A stretch of 64,000 bases of DNA from Adhaeretor mobilis (GCF_007741515.1 NZ_CP036263.1:372001-436000), one strand, 5' to 3'; counted from the stretch's first letter, positions 8,600-17,354 are shown. Notes: a model not told the origin generated them from the letters alone. A program made the numbers and translations.

Positions 8600-9181
8600 A
8601 TGAGCGCAAAGCGAAAACCCAAACCGGCGCCGCGCTGCGTCGAATGCGACCGGGGCGTGGCTGACAACCAGACCCACTATCGGCTGGCGGACGAGAGGTG
8701 GCGGCTCGACGCCGACGGCTTCCGCTCCCTGGGCGAGCGGTGGAGCGAGCGGCTCTGCGCACGCTGCTCGCTGCTGTTCGAGCTGACCAAGATCGAGCGG
8801 TTCGACAACCGCCTCGACGCCCCTTCCGGCCGGCTCCACTGCGGCGGCTGCGACGCGTCGATTCAGCCCGGCGCCACGTACGACACACTCACGATCAGCC
8901 GGCAGGACGCCGGCCGCCCCGCCGAGCCGGTCTTCCAGGCGGACGCCTGCGGGGAGTGCATGCGGCTCTACGACGCGATCGGTCTCAGCTTCACCCCCAG
9001 CCCCGCCCTGCGCTACCGCTGCCACGCCTGCCGCCAATTGCTCCGCGGCGAGGAGGTAGTGGTCACCCAGGCGATCGACCAGACGCCCCCCTGGGACCCG
9101 CTCGGGGAACTCGGCCGCGGCGAGATATTCCTGTGCATGGAGTGCGTGATCTGCGAGTCGTCAACGGCCGACGACGAATAG
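8600..9181 (+). CDS. Multi-CxxC putative zinc-binding protein
   Basis: A protein of 193 residues with six regularly placed CxxC pairs: 13/16, 53/56, 81/84, 117/120, 141/144 and 179/182. These fit three successive zinc ribbons, each made of two knuckles. I do not recognise a named family. Regular cysteine pairs in this frame only are good evidence that it is the real one among three overlapping long frames. The gene converges on the GIY-YIG gene and overlaps its end by 21 bases. GC content is high, as in the neighbouring rep module. A nucleic-acid-binding or regulatory role on the plasmid-like backbone is plausible but is only inference. Confidence 0.6.
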   Translation: MSAKRKPKPAPRCVECDRGVADNQTHYRLADERWRLDADGFRSLGERWSERLCARCSLLFELTKIERFDNRLDAPSGRLHCGGCDASIQPGATYDTLTISRQDAGRPAEPVFQADACGECMRLYDAIGLSFTPSPALRYRCHACRQLLRGEEVVVTQAIDQTPPWDPLGELGRGEIFLCMECVICESSTADDE

Positions 9182-9454
9182 GCTGCGGAGCCGCTCGACG
9201 CGCTGCTCGCTCCGCGCCAGCCAGATGGCCCTCAGCCGCTTCCGCTTCAGCCGCCTCTCGACCAGGAGCGCCGAGTGGCGGTCGGAGTAGCACTCAACGG
9301 CCACCAGCCGCCACCGTCGACCCCGAGTCCAGCCCCGGTTTTCAGGCGAATTGTGCTGCCGCAATCGACGCCGGAGGTTCGACGTGTAACCGGCGTAGGT
9401 TTCTCCACGATCGGAGAGCAGCAGGTAGGTCCAGTAGCGAGGCAAGCGGAGCAT
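9161..9454 (-). CDS. GIY-YIG nuclease family protein
   Basis: From the ATG at 9452-9454 the protein has 97 residues. It shows the compact GIY-YIG layout: YWTYLLLSDRGETYAGYT in place of GIY...YIG, then NLRRRLRQHN, then RGRRWRLVAVECY, and a late ERRLKRKRL helix. Stand-alone GIY-YIG proteins of this size (UvrC-like/YhbQ-like) are putative DNA endonucleases of unclear job. A longer frame starting at 9529 would overlap the end of the repC-like gene and adds residues unlike the family, so I prefer the inner start. It lies 40 bases downstream of the repC-like gene. Confidence 0.75.
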   Translation of the reverse strand: MLRLPRYWTYLLLSDRGETYAGYTSNLRRRLRQHNSPENRGWTRGRRWRLVAVECYSDRHSALLVERRLKRKRLRAIWLARSEQRVERLRSLFVVGR

Positions 9455-9494
9455 GATCCATAACTGCCACAACGCCACAACCGAAGCAACCGCC

Positions 9495-10775
9495 TCACGC
9501 CGCTTCGCCGCGCCGCTCCAGCAATCCAAACACCGACCGATGCAGCCGCAGCTCCCCCCGTTCCGCCCGGTTGACCATGCCGCGGAAGTAAGCGGCCGGC
9601 GATTTTACCGGGTCGTCGTCACGCAGCGTCGCCCGATCGGTCACCAGCAAGCAGACCGCTGCCCCGGTTCTGCCGAGCAAGGCACAAGCGGATGCCCAGC
9701 TCGCCTGCGAGATCGCCAGTTCATACCGCAGTTGGTAGGCCGCCTCAACCAAGTCGCCCCACTCCGCTTTTCTAGGCATTCGTGCCCGCAACCGCTCGCT
9801 CGCCGCTCCGGTCGCCATCGCTAGCGTCATGTGCGCCAGCCCCGAGCTAGAAACGGGATCATCCACCACCGGCCCCTCCGCTACACTTTCCTGCAAGCCT
9901 TTGTCGGTACGACTACCAGAATCTTTAGAAGATTGATTGGTAGATTTGTAGTGAACGAACTTTTGTTCGCTCGGGCATGAACCTTTTACCGTTTCCTTAG
10001 CAATAGAAGCGTGCTGAGGTCGTTCTTTGATTTGAGCGGTCTTTAGCCCCATCGCGACGGTCAAAGCATTCAGCAAGCTTTCATGTTGGGCTAACAGCGT
10101 TCGCATCGCCGCCAGGTCGAGATGGGTTCGCAACTGAACGGCAATCTCGTCGTAACGCGAAGCGAACGTAGCAACCGCCTCCTCGCTCCCCTCCTCCAAG
10201 GTCCATTCGGCCAAGTGCGCTCGCAATTGCCGGCGGTGCCAAGAAATCCGCCGCTTGGTCGCCATCCACGCCTCGTCATAGAGCCGCTTTTCGTCGAGTT
10301 TGGCTTGCAGTTCTTCCCGCAAATAAGCGAGCGGCGTCAGTTCCACGCCATAAGCCCATAGGATGCGGCCGCTTTCCGAGCACCGTTGCCCAAAGCGCCG
10401 ATGATTGCCACTGTCGTTCCAACTGATGGCACCGGCGTCAAATAGCGCCTTCTCTAGCTTCTGCACCTGCCGCTCCGAGACGCCCAAATCGAGCGCTGTC
10501 CGCGAGAGTGACTGGTAAACAATCGGCCGGCTCCCCTCCTCCCAGTCACAATCGCGGGTATAGGCCAAGTAGTAGTCCAGCAGGTGGATCATCCGCGGCG
10601 AGAAGCCGGCCAGCTTGCCGACCTTCTTCACCAAGAGGAGCAGCGCGTAGCGATCGGCGCCCTCCTCCAGCCCGGTAAAGTCGTCGGCCTTGGCTATCGC
10701 TGCGCGGTACGCGGGCGAAGCGATCCGCCCTCCTCCCATCGAGTTGGTTAAGTTGGTTAGATCGAGTGTTTGCAT
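9495..10775 (-). CDS. RepC-like plasmid replication initiator
   Basis: A protein of 426 residues. The N-terminal winged-helix domain resembles RepC of repABC-type replicons: DRYALLLLVKKVGKLAGFSPR, LLDYYLAYTRDCDW, then IVYQSLSRTALDLGVSERQVQKLEKALFDAGAISW and GRRFGQR-like and YGVELTPLAYL segments. The C-terminus has the typical RepC closing pattern (VKSPAAYFRGMVNRAERGEL). Such proteins bind the origin, which often lies inside their own gene. No ParA or ParB gene is visible beside it. A candidate small antisense RNA lies just upstream on the opposite strand, as in repABC plasmids. In an integrated element this gene may drive replication of an excised circle. Confidence 0.75.
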   Translation of the reverse strand: MQTLDLTNLTNSMGGGRIASPAYRAAIAKADDFTGLEEGADRYALLLLVKKVGKLAGFSPRMIHLLDYYLAYTRDCDWEEGSRPIVYQSLSRTALDLGVSERQVQKLEKALFDAGAISWNDSGNHRRFGQRCSESGRILWAYGVELTPLAYLREELQAKLDEKRLYDEAWMATKRRISWHRRQLRAHLAEWTLEEGSEEAVATFASRYDEIAVQLRTHLDLAAMRTLLAQHESLLNALTVAMGLKTAQIKERPQHASIAKETVKGSCPSEQKFVHYKSTNQSSKDSGSRTDKGLQESVAEGPVVDDPVSSSGLAHMTLAMATGAASERLRARMPRKAEWGDLVEAAYQLRYELAISQASWASACALLGRTGAAVCLLVTDRATLRDDDPVKSPAAYFRGMVNRAERGELRLHRSVFGLLERRGEAA

Positions 10776-10869
10776 AATCGTTCTAGCGTCCCCTTAGCGG
10801 ACTGGTAGCAACATGCTAGGTGCGATACTGACAAGCGAAATCGCCGTGCCTTCACTTTTCGATTGCATC

Positions 10870-10960
10870 GTGTTGCAAAGAGCGCTAAGGTGATGGTGTT
10901 GAATCAATCCCCTCTTGCTCTTTGAGCCTAAGACCGCCGCATTGCACGGCGGTTTTTTCA
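10870..10960 (+). ncRNA. Candidate counter-transcribed RNA upstream of repC-like gene
   Basis: A strong plus-strand terminator (10933-10958) has no gene in front of it. About 60 bases upstream is a possible promoter: TTGCAT, 17 bases, TAAGGT. A short RNA from about 10898 to 10960 would run away from the repC-like gene and be complementary to its leader. In repABC plasmids an antisense RNA in the same place and direction limits RepC synthesis. The -10 box is weak, so the start is uncertain. Confidence 0.45.
10933..10958 (+). terminator. Rho-independent terminator
   Basis: ACCGCCG at 10933-10939 pairs with CGGCGGT at 10947-10953 around a 7-base loop and is followed by five more T residues. The orientation is plus strand, with no protein gene upstream on that strand. 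Confidence 0.75.
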
Positions 10961-11125
10961 TGCTGGATATCTAGCTGAGGTACGCCCTCCTTGGTTGGTG
11001 GGTTGGTGAGCAGTGCCAGAACGGCCCGCTCGGTGAGAGGTAGTGCAGCGACGAATCGGCACACCACAGAACGACCCTACATGATTCTTGAGCAGGTTGC
11101 ACCAGAAAACTGAACAGCTACCTAG

Positions 11126-11358
11126 TGACCAGTCGTGAGCAGTACGCAGCCGAGTGTGCTGACCAGCGATAGAACAGTTCCTGAGGAGGCTTTCCCCAAG
11201 GCATGACTGGCAGTTCGCCTTCGCACTACGCAGGGCAACTGCCCACTCTTGATCAGTGTTGACCAGTTGGTCATGCCCAGCCTGCCCAGTCGGGTGACCG
11301 TCCCTGCTCGAGCGTAAGCAGGCTATGCTGCCCAGACCTGCATACCCGTAACCAGTCG
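11126..11358. repeat. Recurrent TGACCAG motifs, possible iterons or operators
   Basis: TGACCAG occurs at 11126, 11160 and 11260, with a TAACCAG variant at about 11349. The longer ACCAGTCGTG occurs twice (about 11129 and 11351). The copy at 11260 sits in an inverted repeat, GACCA-GT-TGGTC. Spacing is irregular. They lie between the repC-like gene and the HTH/coiled-coil gene, so they may bind a replication or partition protein. The rest of 10961-11380 holds nothing else I can name. Confidence 0.4.
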
Positions 11359-11384
11359 TGCCCGGCGGTTTATGAAAAAAGTGC

Positions 11385-11414
11385 TTGCGCTACTGCCAGC
11401 CGCGGTGCTAATGT
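11385..11414 (+). promoter_or_regulatory. Possible sigma-70-type promoter
   Basis: TTGCGC at 11385-11390 and TAATGT at 11409-11414 are separated by 18 bases. They lie about 40 bases before the ATG at 11453. If real, an upstream in-frame start at 11372 is excluded because it precedes the transcript. Confidence 0.4.
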
Positions 11415-11452
11415 CACGAGGTGTTCACCTCTGGGCACGCAACTGTTCAATG

Positions 11453-12037
11453 ATGACCAAGACCAAGTATTCCATTTCCGCGGCGAGCCGCGTCACCGGC
11501 AAGAGCCGCACCACGATCGCCAAGCACCTCAAGGCGGGCAAGCTGTCGTGCCTGGACGACGGGAGCGGGGCAAAGCTAATCGATGCCTCGGAACTGCTCC
11601 GCGTTTACGGAGACGCGTGCGACTTCGCCAGCGAAGAAAAGAACGCGGAGGAGGGGGCAACGACGAGCAGCCATTCATTTGCGACCCCATCAGTTGCTGA
11701 AGCAACCAACCTCCGGGAACGCCTCGACAAAGAAGTCGCTGAACGAGAAAGAGAACGCCAGCAACTCCGCGAACAGATTGAACAGCTGCAAGAATCGCTT
11801 CAGCTTGCCCAGGAAGGCCACAACCGGGCAACGCTGCTGCTGGAGAACCAGCAAGCCGGAGGAGGGGGCTGGGAAGAAGCGATCGCCAGCATCGAGCGAC
11901 GCCTCGCCAACCAAGAAGCCGACGCCAAGCAAGAACGCGACAAACTCAAGGCTTCCGCCAAGCGACAGATCGAGCACTACAAACAGCAGCTCGACGCCGA
12001 ACTGCGCAAGCCTTTCTGGGAGAAGCTGTTCGGCTGA
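11453..12037 (+). CDS. HTH DNA-binding protein with coiled-coil C-terminus
   Basis: The protein has 194 residues from the ATG at 11453. An ATG three bases earlier is equally possible. The N-terminus is an HTH of the plasmid-regulator kind: SISAASRVTGKSRTTIAKHLKAGKLS followed by KLIDASELLRVYGD. From about residue 85 to the end it is a charged coiled coil rich in Glu, Gln, Arg and Lys, closing with FWEKLFG. Proteins with this layout (HTH then long coil) are found next to replication genes and act as regulators or segregation helpers. The recurrent TGACCAG motifs lie directly upstream and could be its operators. Confidence 0.7.
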   Translation: MTKTKYSISAASRVTGKSRTTIAKHLKAGKLSCLDDGSGAKLIDASELLRVYGDACDFASEEKNAEEGATTSSHSFATPSVAEATNLRERLDKEVAERERERQQLREQIEQLQESLQLAQEGHNRATLLLENQQAGGGGWEEAIASIERRLANQEADAKQERDKLKASAKRQIEHYKQQLDAELRKPFWEKLFG

Positions 12038-12581
12038 ATCAGCGGAGTTCGATTCGCGTCGTCAAAGTGACTGCGCAGCCACCAAGGTGGGCGTCACCGA
12101 CGCGAGCTACGGAAGCAGTCAATCTGCTGGTGTTGGTCCAACTTCGGCAACCTGACGTCCAACCAAAACCGCTGCGGTCAATCGACCTCAGAAAGGTCGC
12201 TTGCGAGCTCGGGTTGCGCTTTCCGCCTTGGTGATTTTGGCAAACAAACTTTTCTAATAGAAGCAGAGGCCCCTGAATTCGTTATTTTGGCTCCATCGGT
12301 AGGCATCGCCAACTGGCGCCAGGATAGCGATGCATCAAGCATTATTATTGCTGCTCAGTACCAGGTTTTCCGGCCTTTAACTACGTCGCAAGTGTCTATC
12401 CAGCTAGGATTTGTGGCAGTGACATTAAGTTCTATATTTTGGCTAGCATTCTGATCGCTAGTTGACTGTGACCCAGTCGAATTGCCCTCAAGCCACAAAT
12501 TGCCTAACCTTGGGGCTTTGCCGATCCGATAGATTGCTAAGAGGCTGTGTTTCCTCGCCATTTTGTATAGAGACCGCGTTA
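12038..12581. other. Gene-free boundary between rep module and metal cargo
   Basis: I see no supported gene. A 68-codon minus-strand frame at 12355-12561 lacks family character. Base composition shifts here from the GC-rich backbone on the left to the more balanced cargo on the right, so this may be where the cargo joined. Confidence 0.35.
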
Positions 12582-13061
12582 GTGTTTCACCGTTACAACA
12601 ACTTGAAGCGAGGGGTAGCCCTACTTGGGGTAATGCTTGCGCTGTTGTCCGGCGTTCGAGGCTCGCACCTTCTTTGCGAATTGGGTGGTTGCCACCCGAC
12701 CCATGAGCTTGCCTGCAAAGACAACGGATCGGTAAGCAAAGGCTGCGATCATTCTCACGGCTGCGAGTCGAGTAAAGAGTTGGCCGCTGGCGACTCGCCT
12801 ACAGCGGACGTTGGGGTGTTGCCGATCGACCGTCCTTGTCCTGCCGACTGTTGGTGCCAGCAAAGCCCTCAGCCATTGGAATTGCCAAGAGCATCCTCAC
12901 TGTCAGTCGATGTGTTGCTGCTGCAACCCGCTCCCAGTGCGCTAGCGACGATCAATGATGTCAAATCGAGTGCAAAATCACGCTACACCGATGCGGCTGC
13001 CGATCAATCCTGCAGTTCGTCCATTGAGCATTGCGCTAGTCTCTGCCGCTTTCTGATTTGA
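12582..13061 (+). CDS. Small secreted Cys/His-rich protein ending LCRFLI
   Basis: Taking the GTG at 12582 gives 159 residues. A signal-peptide-like stretch follows (LKRGVALLGVMLALLSGVRG), then a Cys/His-rich mature part with HLLCELGGCHPTHE, KGCDHSHGCESS and CPADCWCQQ. It ends in CASLCRFLI, almost the same ending as the protein at 29222-29677 (CVLFCRFLA). I recognise no family. The Cys and His pattern suggests binding of Cu, Ag or Zn outside the cytoplasm. It is the first gene of the metal cargo. A hairpin (TGCAAGC-TTTCT-GCTTGCA) follows the stop. The start is uncertain because no good ribosome site is visible. Confidence 0.55.
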   Translation: MFHRYNNLKRGVALLGVMLALLSGVRGSHLLCELGGCHPTHELACKDNGSVSKGCDHSHGCESSKELAAGDSPTADVGVLPIDRPCPADCWCQQSPQPLELPRASSLSVDVLLLQPAPSALATINDVKSSAKSRYTDAAADQSCSSSIEHCASLCRFLI

Positions 13062-13222
13062 TTTCTCTGCTGCAAGCTTTCTGCTTGCACTTGCCATCCC
13101 TTGGGCTTAGCCAAGCCGTTACTGGGATTGAGCAGTCTCAACGTTGTTAGTCGGTTCTGGCTGCGCGATTACCTCGCAGCAGAATGCGATCCCATCCATT
13201 TACCCGTGAGAAGGAGATTCGT

Positions 13223-13921
13223 ATGCGCACGATGCGTGAAAAATCCGTTGTATTGGTGGCAGTTTCTGCTGCTTGTTGTCTATCCAGCCTAGTTGTCGCA
13301 GCGCAGCCACCGGCGCCCATTCAGCAAGTGGAGATTGTCGCTGACAAAATGTGTTGTGCGGGGTGTGCCCGCAAGGTTTCTGGCCAGTTGTATGCTGCAA
13401 AGGGAGTGAGAGACGTAGCCGTCGATTTGAAGGCTCACACTGTCAAGGTGACTCTTCCACAGCCCAGCGCGGCAAAGCTAGGACAGCTTTGGCATTACGT
13501 GGAACAAAGTGACGGCGGTCCCACAAAACTCGTTACCGCCGCCGCGACGTATACACTGATTCGCCCCAAAGCGGATGCAAACACGGCTCAACAACTTCCA
13601 CCCCAAAGCTCACCGCTCTACGTCGTTATCGACAATTTGCACTGCCAAGGTTGCGCGAAGAAGATCGCCGCCCAAATCTACGCCATCAAAGGGGTCACGA
13701 AAGTTAGCGTGGACATGGCAAAAGAGACTCTGACTGTCGAAACGGCACGAGATACTCAGATTTCGCCCTGGGCAGTGATTGACGCCGTCTCCAGAGCGAA
13801 GGAACGGCCACTGGCTGTTCTTGGAAGTCATGGTCAACTCACCATCGAATGGGCAAACAAGGCGACGCCCAAAAATCATCAACAAGCGCAACAACCTAAC
13901 TTGGGAGGTCTCCAAAGATGA
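13223..13921 (+). CDS. Secreted protein with two heavy-metal-associated (HMA) domains
   Basis: The start is the ATG at 13223, preceded by GAAGGAG. The product has 232 residues. A signal peptide (SVVLVAVSAACCLSSLVVAAQ) leads to two ferredoxin-like HMA domains. The first has KMCCAGCARKV and the second NLHCQGCAKKI, both close to the GMxCxxC metal site, each followed by KGV..V.VD. They probably bind Cu(I) or a similar soft metal in the periplasm and hand it to the exporter encoded next. Its TGA overlaps the ATG of the lipoprotein gene (ATGA), so the two are translationally coupled. Confidence 0.8.
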   Translation: MRTMREKSVVLVAVSAACCLSSLVVAAQPPAPIQQVEIVADKMCCAGCARKVSGQLYAAKGVRDVAVDLKAHTVKVTLPQPSAAKLGQLWHYVEQSDGGPTKLVTAAATYTLIRPKADANTAQQLPPQSSPLYVVIDNLHCQGCAKKIAAQIYAIKGVTKVSVDMAKETLTVETARDTQISPWAVIDAVSRAKERPLAVLGSHGQLTIEWANKATPKNHQQAQQPNLGGLQR

Positions 13922-14451
13922 AAGTCATCCATTTCTCACTACTAATTTGTTCACTAGCCATTGTAACCTCGACTGGCTGTGGTACCGCTGCAAATTCCGC
14001 GACCAACACGACAACTACTGCGGCAGACATTGATGCGAGTCAGTACCAGCTCGCCGAAGAACCCGATGACGCGGTTGGCGTGATCGCCGCTCGCGAGTCT
14101 GCCGTAGACGGTGCGCCCTTAGTGCTTATGGGTCGGGTCGGAGGCTCCGCCAATCCCTGGATTGATGGTCGGGCTGCATTCACATTGCTTGATGCTTCCA
14201 TGTCCGTTGTCGCCGAAGGTGAAGACTCCGGTGATGACGAGATGTGCTTGGGCGACTGCTGTGCCGTTGATCGGCAAAACTGCACGACACTCGTCAAGGT
14301 GGTTGATGCGCAAGGCAAACTTGTGCCAGTGGACTCGCGCGAGTTACTCGGGCTGAAAGAGGCCGACATGGTGGTCGTAAAAGGTACGGCTCAAAAAGAC
14401 AAAACAGGCAACTTCGTGATGCTCGCCAAGGGCGTCTTCATCCGCAAATAG
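13918..14451 (+). CDS. Lipoprotein of unknown function in ABC exporter operon
   Basis: A protein of 177 residues with a lipoprotein signal (IVTSTGC, Cys at about 21). A Thr/Ala linker follows, then a compact domain: APLVLMGRVGGSANPWIDGRAAF, an MCLGDCCAVDRQNC cysteine cluster, and SRELLGLKEADMVVVKGTAQ. The pattern suggests a small beta-barrel (OB-like) fold with a Cys metal site. I know no named family. It overlaps the HMA gene by 4 bases and precedes the ABC permease, so it likely acts in the periplasm as a metal-binding accessory of this exporter. Confidence 0.7.
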   Translation: MKVIHFSLLICSLAIVTSTGCGTAANSATNTTTTAADIDASQYQLAEEPDDAVGVIAARESAVDGAPLVLMGRVGGSANPWIDGRAAFTLLDASMSVVAEGEDSGDDEMCLGDCCAVDRQNCTTLVKVVDAQGKLVPVDSRELLGLKEADMVVVKGTAQKDKTGNFVMLAKGVFIRK

Positions 14452-14515
14452 AAGTTGCTGCAAGTATCGTTGTCACAATGGGCGGTCAAGAACGACGCCA
14501 ATGGAGATAAGAACT

Positions 14516-15685
14516 ATGTTCGGTCAGAAATTACTTCCTTGGGATTACGGCGTACGGAACTTGTTCCGCCGTCCCTCAAGGAGTGCGCTAACGCTGGTCG
14601 GACTAACCATCGTGGTCCTATTGGTACTGGTAGTCGTCGGATTCATCCGCGGTCTCGAAAAGTCGCTTGCAGCCACCGGTAATCCGAACGTCGTGCTGGT
14701 CTACGCGCTGTCTTCGGGAGCTGACATCGAGAACTCGTCGATTCCTGGACGAACACCCGCATTGCTATCGGCAAGTGTGGATGGAGTGCGTCGTCAGCAT
14801 GGCGTTGAGTACGTTTCACCGGAACTCTATCTCGGAACACGAATCACGACGGCCAACATGACTGAACCAGGAATGGGATTAGTCCGCGGTGTCACGACCA
14901 GCGCTCCGCTAGTGCGAGGAAAAGTGCAACTAACCGAAGGGACTTGGCCGCAAAGCGGTGAAGTAATGGTTGGTCGGTTGGCTCACTCGAAACTGGGGGC
15001 CAGTCAAGACGATCTGGCGGTCGGCCAGCAAGTTGCCTTCGATGGCCAAACCTGGACCATTAGTGGACTGTTCACCGCTGCTGGCTCAGCATTCGAGTCA
15101 GAAATATGGGCACCACTCGCGGAATTGCAAACGACACTCAAACGGCAAGACCTTAGCTTGGTGGCGGTCAGCATGGACTCGCCTGATGGCGTGGCTGATA
15201 TTGATCTATTTTGCCGCGAGCGGATCGACTTGGAGCTAAAAGCTGTTTCCGAAAGTACTTACTACGCAGCGATGCAAAAACACTATAAGCCGGTGCGGAT
15301 GTTGGGCTGGGTCGTCGTTGCGCTCGTCGCTGGTTCAGGAATTTTCGCTGGCCTCAACACTATGTACGGTGCGGTAGTGGGCCGAGTCCGAGAGTTGGCG
15401 ACGCTGCAAGCAATTGGCTTTCGTCGTCGTGCGATACTGCTGACGCTCGTCCAGGAGGCGACGCTCTTAGCTTGTGCGGGAGCAATCATGGCGTGTGTCG
15501 TCGGAATATTTGTTGTAGACGGGGCCGCTATTCGCTTCACGATGGGAGCGTTCATGCTCACGGTAGACAGCGTAGGAATCGCTGTCGCGTGCGGAGTTGC
15601 CGCGCTCTTGGGGATTGTCGGCGCTTTGCCACCCGCACTCAAAGCGATGCGACTTCCAGTCGTCGAAGCCATCAAGTCAATCTAG
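14516..15685 (+). CDS. FtsX/MacB-type ABC transporter permease (first)
   Basis: The start ATG at 14516 follows GGAGATAAGAACT. The protein has 389 residues. TM1 is at about 25-50 (LTLVGLTIVVLLVLVVVGF), followed by a periplasmic MacB-PCD-like domain to about 255. Three C-terminal helices include LGWVVVALVAGSGIFAGLNTMYG and the family motif RVRELATLQAIGFRRRAILL. The topology is that of FtsX-type permeases, which couple ATP hydrolysis in the cytoplasm to movement of an external partner rather than pumping through the membrane. With the next three genes and the TolC-like gene it forms a tripartite exporter. Confidence 0.85.
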   Translation: MFGQKLLPWDYGVRNLFRRPSRSALTLVGLTIVVLLVLVVVGFIRGLEKSLAATGNPNVVLVYALSSGADIENSSIPGRTPALLSASVDGVRRQHGVEYVSPELYLGTRITTANMTEPGMGLVRGVTTSAPLVRGKVQLTEGTWPQSGEVMVGRLAHSKLGASQDDLAVGQQVAFDGQTWTISGLFTAAGSAFESEIWAPLAELQTTLKRQDLSLVAVSMDSPDGVADIDLFCRERIDLELKAVSESTYYAAMQKHYKPVRMLGWVVVALVAGSGIFAGLNTMYGAVVGRVRELATLQAIGFRRRAILLTLVQEATLLACAGAIMACVVGIFVVDGAAIRFTMGAFMLTVDSVGIAVACGVAALLGIVGALPPALKAMRLPVVEAIKSI

Positions 15686-15728
15686 ACAGTCGCTCCAATC
15701 AGAATGGTGCGAAAGGCATCCGAGAATC

Positions 15729-17354
15729 ATGTCAGAGAAATCATCACAACTCGATTTGAGCCAGTTGGCTGTTGATCGCGGTACGCCAGCTAAAAAAACG
15801 TCGGTGCGTTCCAAGCGTTCTTGGTTCACCAAGTACGTCCTGCCGCTAGGAATCCTGGTGGGTTTCCTTGGCCTCTTCGGCTGGGCGGCAAGAGACAGCT
15901 TTCTACCTGCTCAGTCGATCACAATCACCCCGGTGGTGGTTAGTCGAGCCGAGATCAAGCAGGAAGGAACGCCTCTGTTTCAGGCGGCTGGTTGGGTTGA
16001 GCCAAGGCCAACGCCTGTCACTGTGTCGGCGCTAGCTCCAGGAGTGATCGAAGATTTGCTGGTGATTGAAGGTCAGCAAGTAAAGAAAGGAGAGGCCGTT
16101 GCTCGGCTAATTAATACAGATGCTAATCTTGCATTGGCCGAGGCGAAAGCTAGTCACACGATGCAAGAAGCGGAGGTACGCCGGGCGGAAGGGAATCTTA
16201 TTGCCGCGAAGACCAATCTCGCCATGCCGGTTAGTCAGCAAGCGGCGCTCGCTGATGCTGAGGCGATGTTGTCGCAGGTACAGCGTGAACGCGAAAACCT
16301 ACCTTTCGCCGTGCAGGCGGCTAGAACCCGGCAACAATTGGCTGCTGAGAATGTCCGACGCAAAGAAGCTGCCGGTGACGCGATCACTGGCCGTGTCTTA
16401 AGGGAAGCGCAGGCCGAATTGGCAACTGCCAGTAACGCCGTGCGAGAGCTAGAGGCTCGCGAACCAACTCTGAAGGCACAACTTGAATCGCTTCGACAAA
16501 AGAAGGCTGCACTTGCCCATAAGCTCAGGCTTCTAAGCGAAGAGAAACGCGTTTTGGCGGACGCCGAAGCCAATCTCGCCGTCATGAAAGCGCGCTTGCA
16601 GCAAACTCAGCTAGCAGTTGAAACCGCCGAACTTCGGTTGCAACGCATGGTAGTACGTTCGCCGATTGCTGGACGGGTACTGAGTGTGCAGTCTCGGCCT
16701 GGCCAACGGCTTTCAGGAATCAATCCTCACTCAGAACAGGGGTCAAGTTCGGTTGTCAGCCTTTACGACCCTGCCATGCTCCAGATTCGCGTCGATGTGC
16801 GATTGGAGGATGTTCCACAAGTTCTAATCGGCCAGCCAGCGCTTATTGAAACTGCTGTTTTGGCAAACTCAATTCAAGGTGAAGTGATTTCGGTTACCAC
16901 GCTCGCGGATATTCAAAAGAATACGTTGCAAGTGAAGGTTGCCGTGATCGATCCACCAGAAGTTATCAAGCCTGAAATGCTGGGCAAGGTGACCTTCCTA
17001 GCACCACCTTCTCCAGTTGCTCAAGACGATGGTGATGAATCGCCGTTGCGGCTCTTTGTTCCGCAGTCATTGGTCGCGAGTGGGGAGCAAGGAACTACAG
17101 TTTGGCTTGCGAACCTTACGACTGGTATCGCCCAGCAACGATCGATTGAAATCGCTTCCGGTTCAACCGAAGGCGGGCTAGTCGAAGTGACAAGCGGACT
17201 CCAGCCGACTGACAAACTGATTGTTGCCGGACGTGAATCCGTGGCTGAAGGAACTCGTGTTCGCGTTACTCGCGAAGACCGAACGCTCTCGACCGGAAAA
17301 TGGAACCCGAGCGGTGGTCAACCTGCCACGCGGACCGCCTCAGTTTCTAACTAG
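15729..17354 (+). CDS. HlyD/MacA-type periplasmic adaptor
   Basis: The start is the ATG at 15729, giving 541 residues. A long frame extends upstream but lacks family character. A single TM (YVLPLGILVGFLGLFGWAA) is followed by a biotinyl-lipoyl half-motif (GVIEDLLVIEGQQVKKGEAVARL), a long alpha-hairpin coiled coil (about 150-310), the second lipoyl half (MVVRSPIAGRVLSVQSRPGQRL) and a beta-barrel domain. Adaptors of this kind connect an inner-membrane ABC permease to an outer-membrane TolC channel. The hairpin is long, which fits docking to the TolC-like protein encoded four genes on. Confidence 0.87.
   Translation: MSEKSSQLDLSQLAVDRGTPAKKTSVRSKRSWFTKYVLPLGILVGFLGLFGWAARDSFLPAQSITITPVVVSRAEIKQEGTPLFQAAGWVEPRPTPVTVSALAPGVIEDLLVIEGQQVKKGEAVARLINTDANLALAEAKASHTMQEAEVRRAEGNLIAAKTNLAMPVSQQAALADAEAMLSQVQRERENLPFAVQAARTRQQLAAENVRRKEAAGDAITGRVLREAQAELATASNAVRELEAREPTLKAQLESLRQKKAALAHKLRLLSEEKRVLADAEANLAVMKARLQQTQLAVETAELRLQRMVVRSPIAGRVLSVQSRPGQRLSGINPHSEQGSSSVVSLYDPAMLQIRVDVRLEDVPQVLIGQPALIETAVLANSIQGEVISVTTLADIQKNTLQVKVAVIDPPEVIKPEMLGKVTFLAPPSPVAQDDGDESPLRLFVPQSLVASGEQGTTVWLANLTTGIAQQRSIEIASGSTEGGLVEVTSGLQPTDKLIVAGRESVAEGTRVRVTREDRTLSTGKWNPSGGQPATRTASVSN

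Noticed and set aside
8698..9456. 252-codon plus-strand frame overlapping the multi-CxxC gene
   Set aside because: Very rich in Arg and Ala with no motif. The frame at 8600 has regular CxxC pairs. The minus-strand frame at 8447-9037 is rejected for the same reason.
11583..12155. 190-codon plus-strand frame overlapping the HTH/coiled-coil gene
   Set aside because: Wrong frame of the same DNA. The frame from 11453 has a clear HTH and coiled coil.
12355..12561. 68-codon minus-strand frame
   Set aside because: It lies alone in a gene-free boundary region, with no domain and no good ribosome site.
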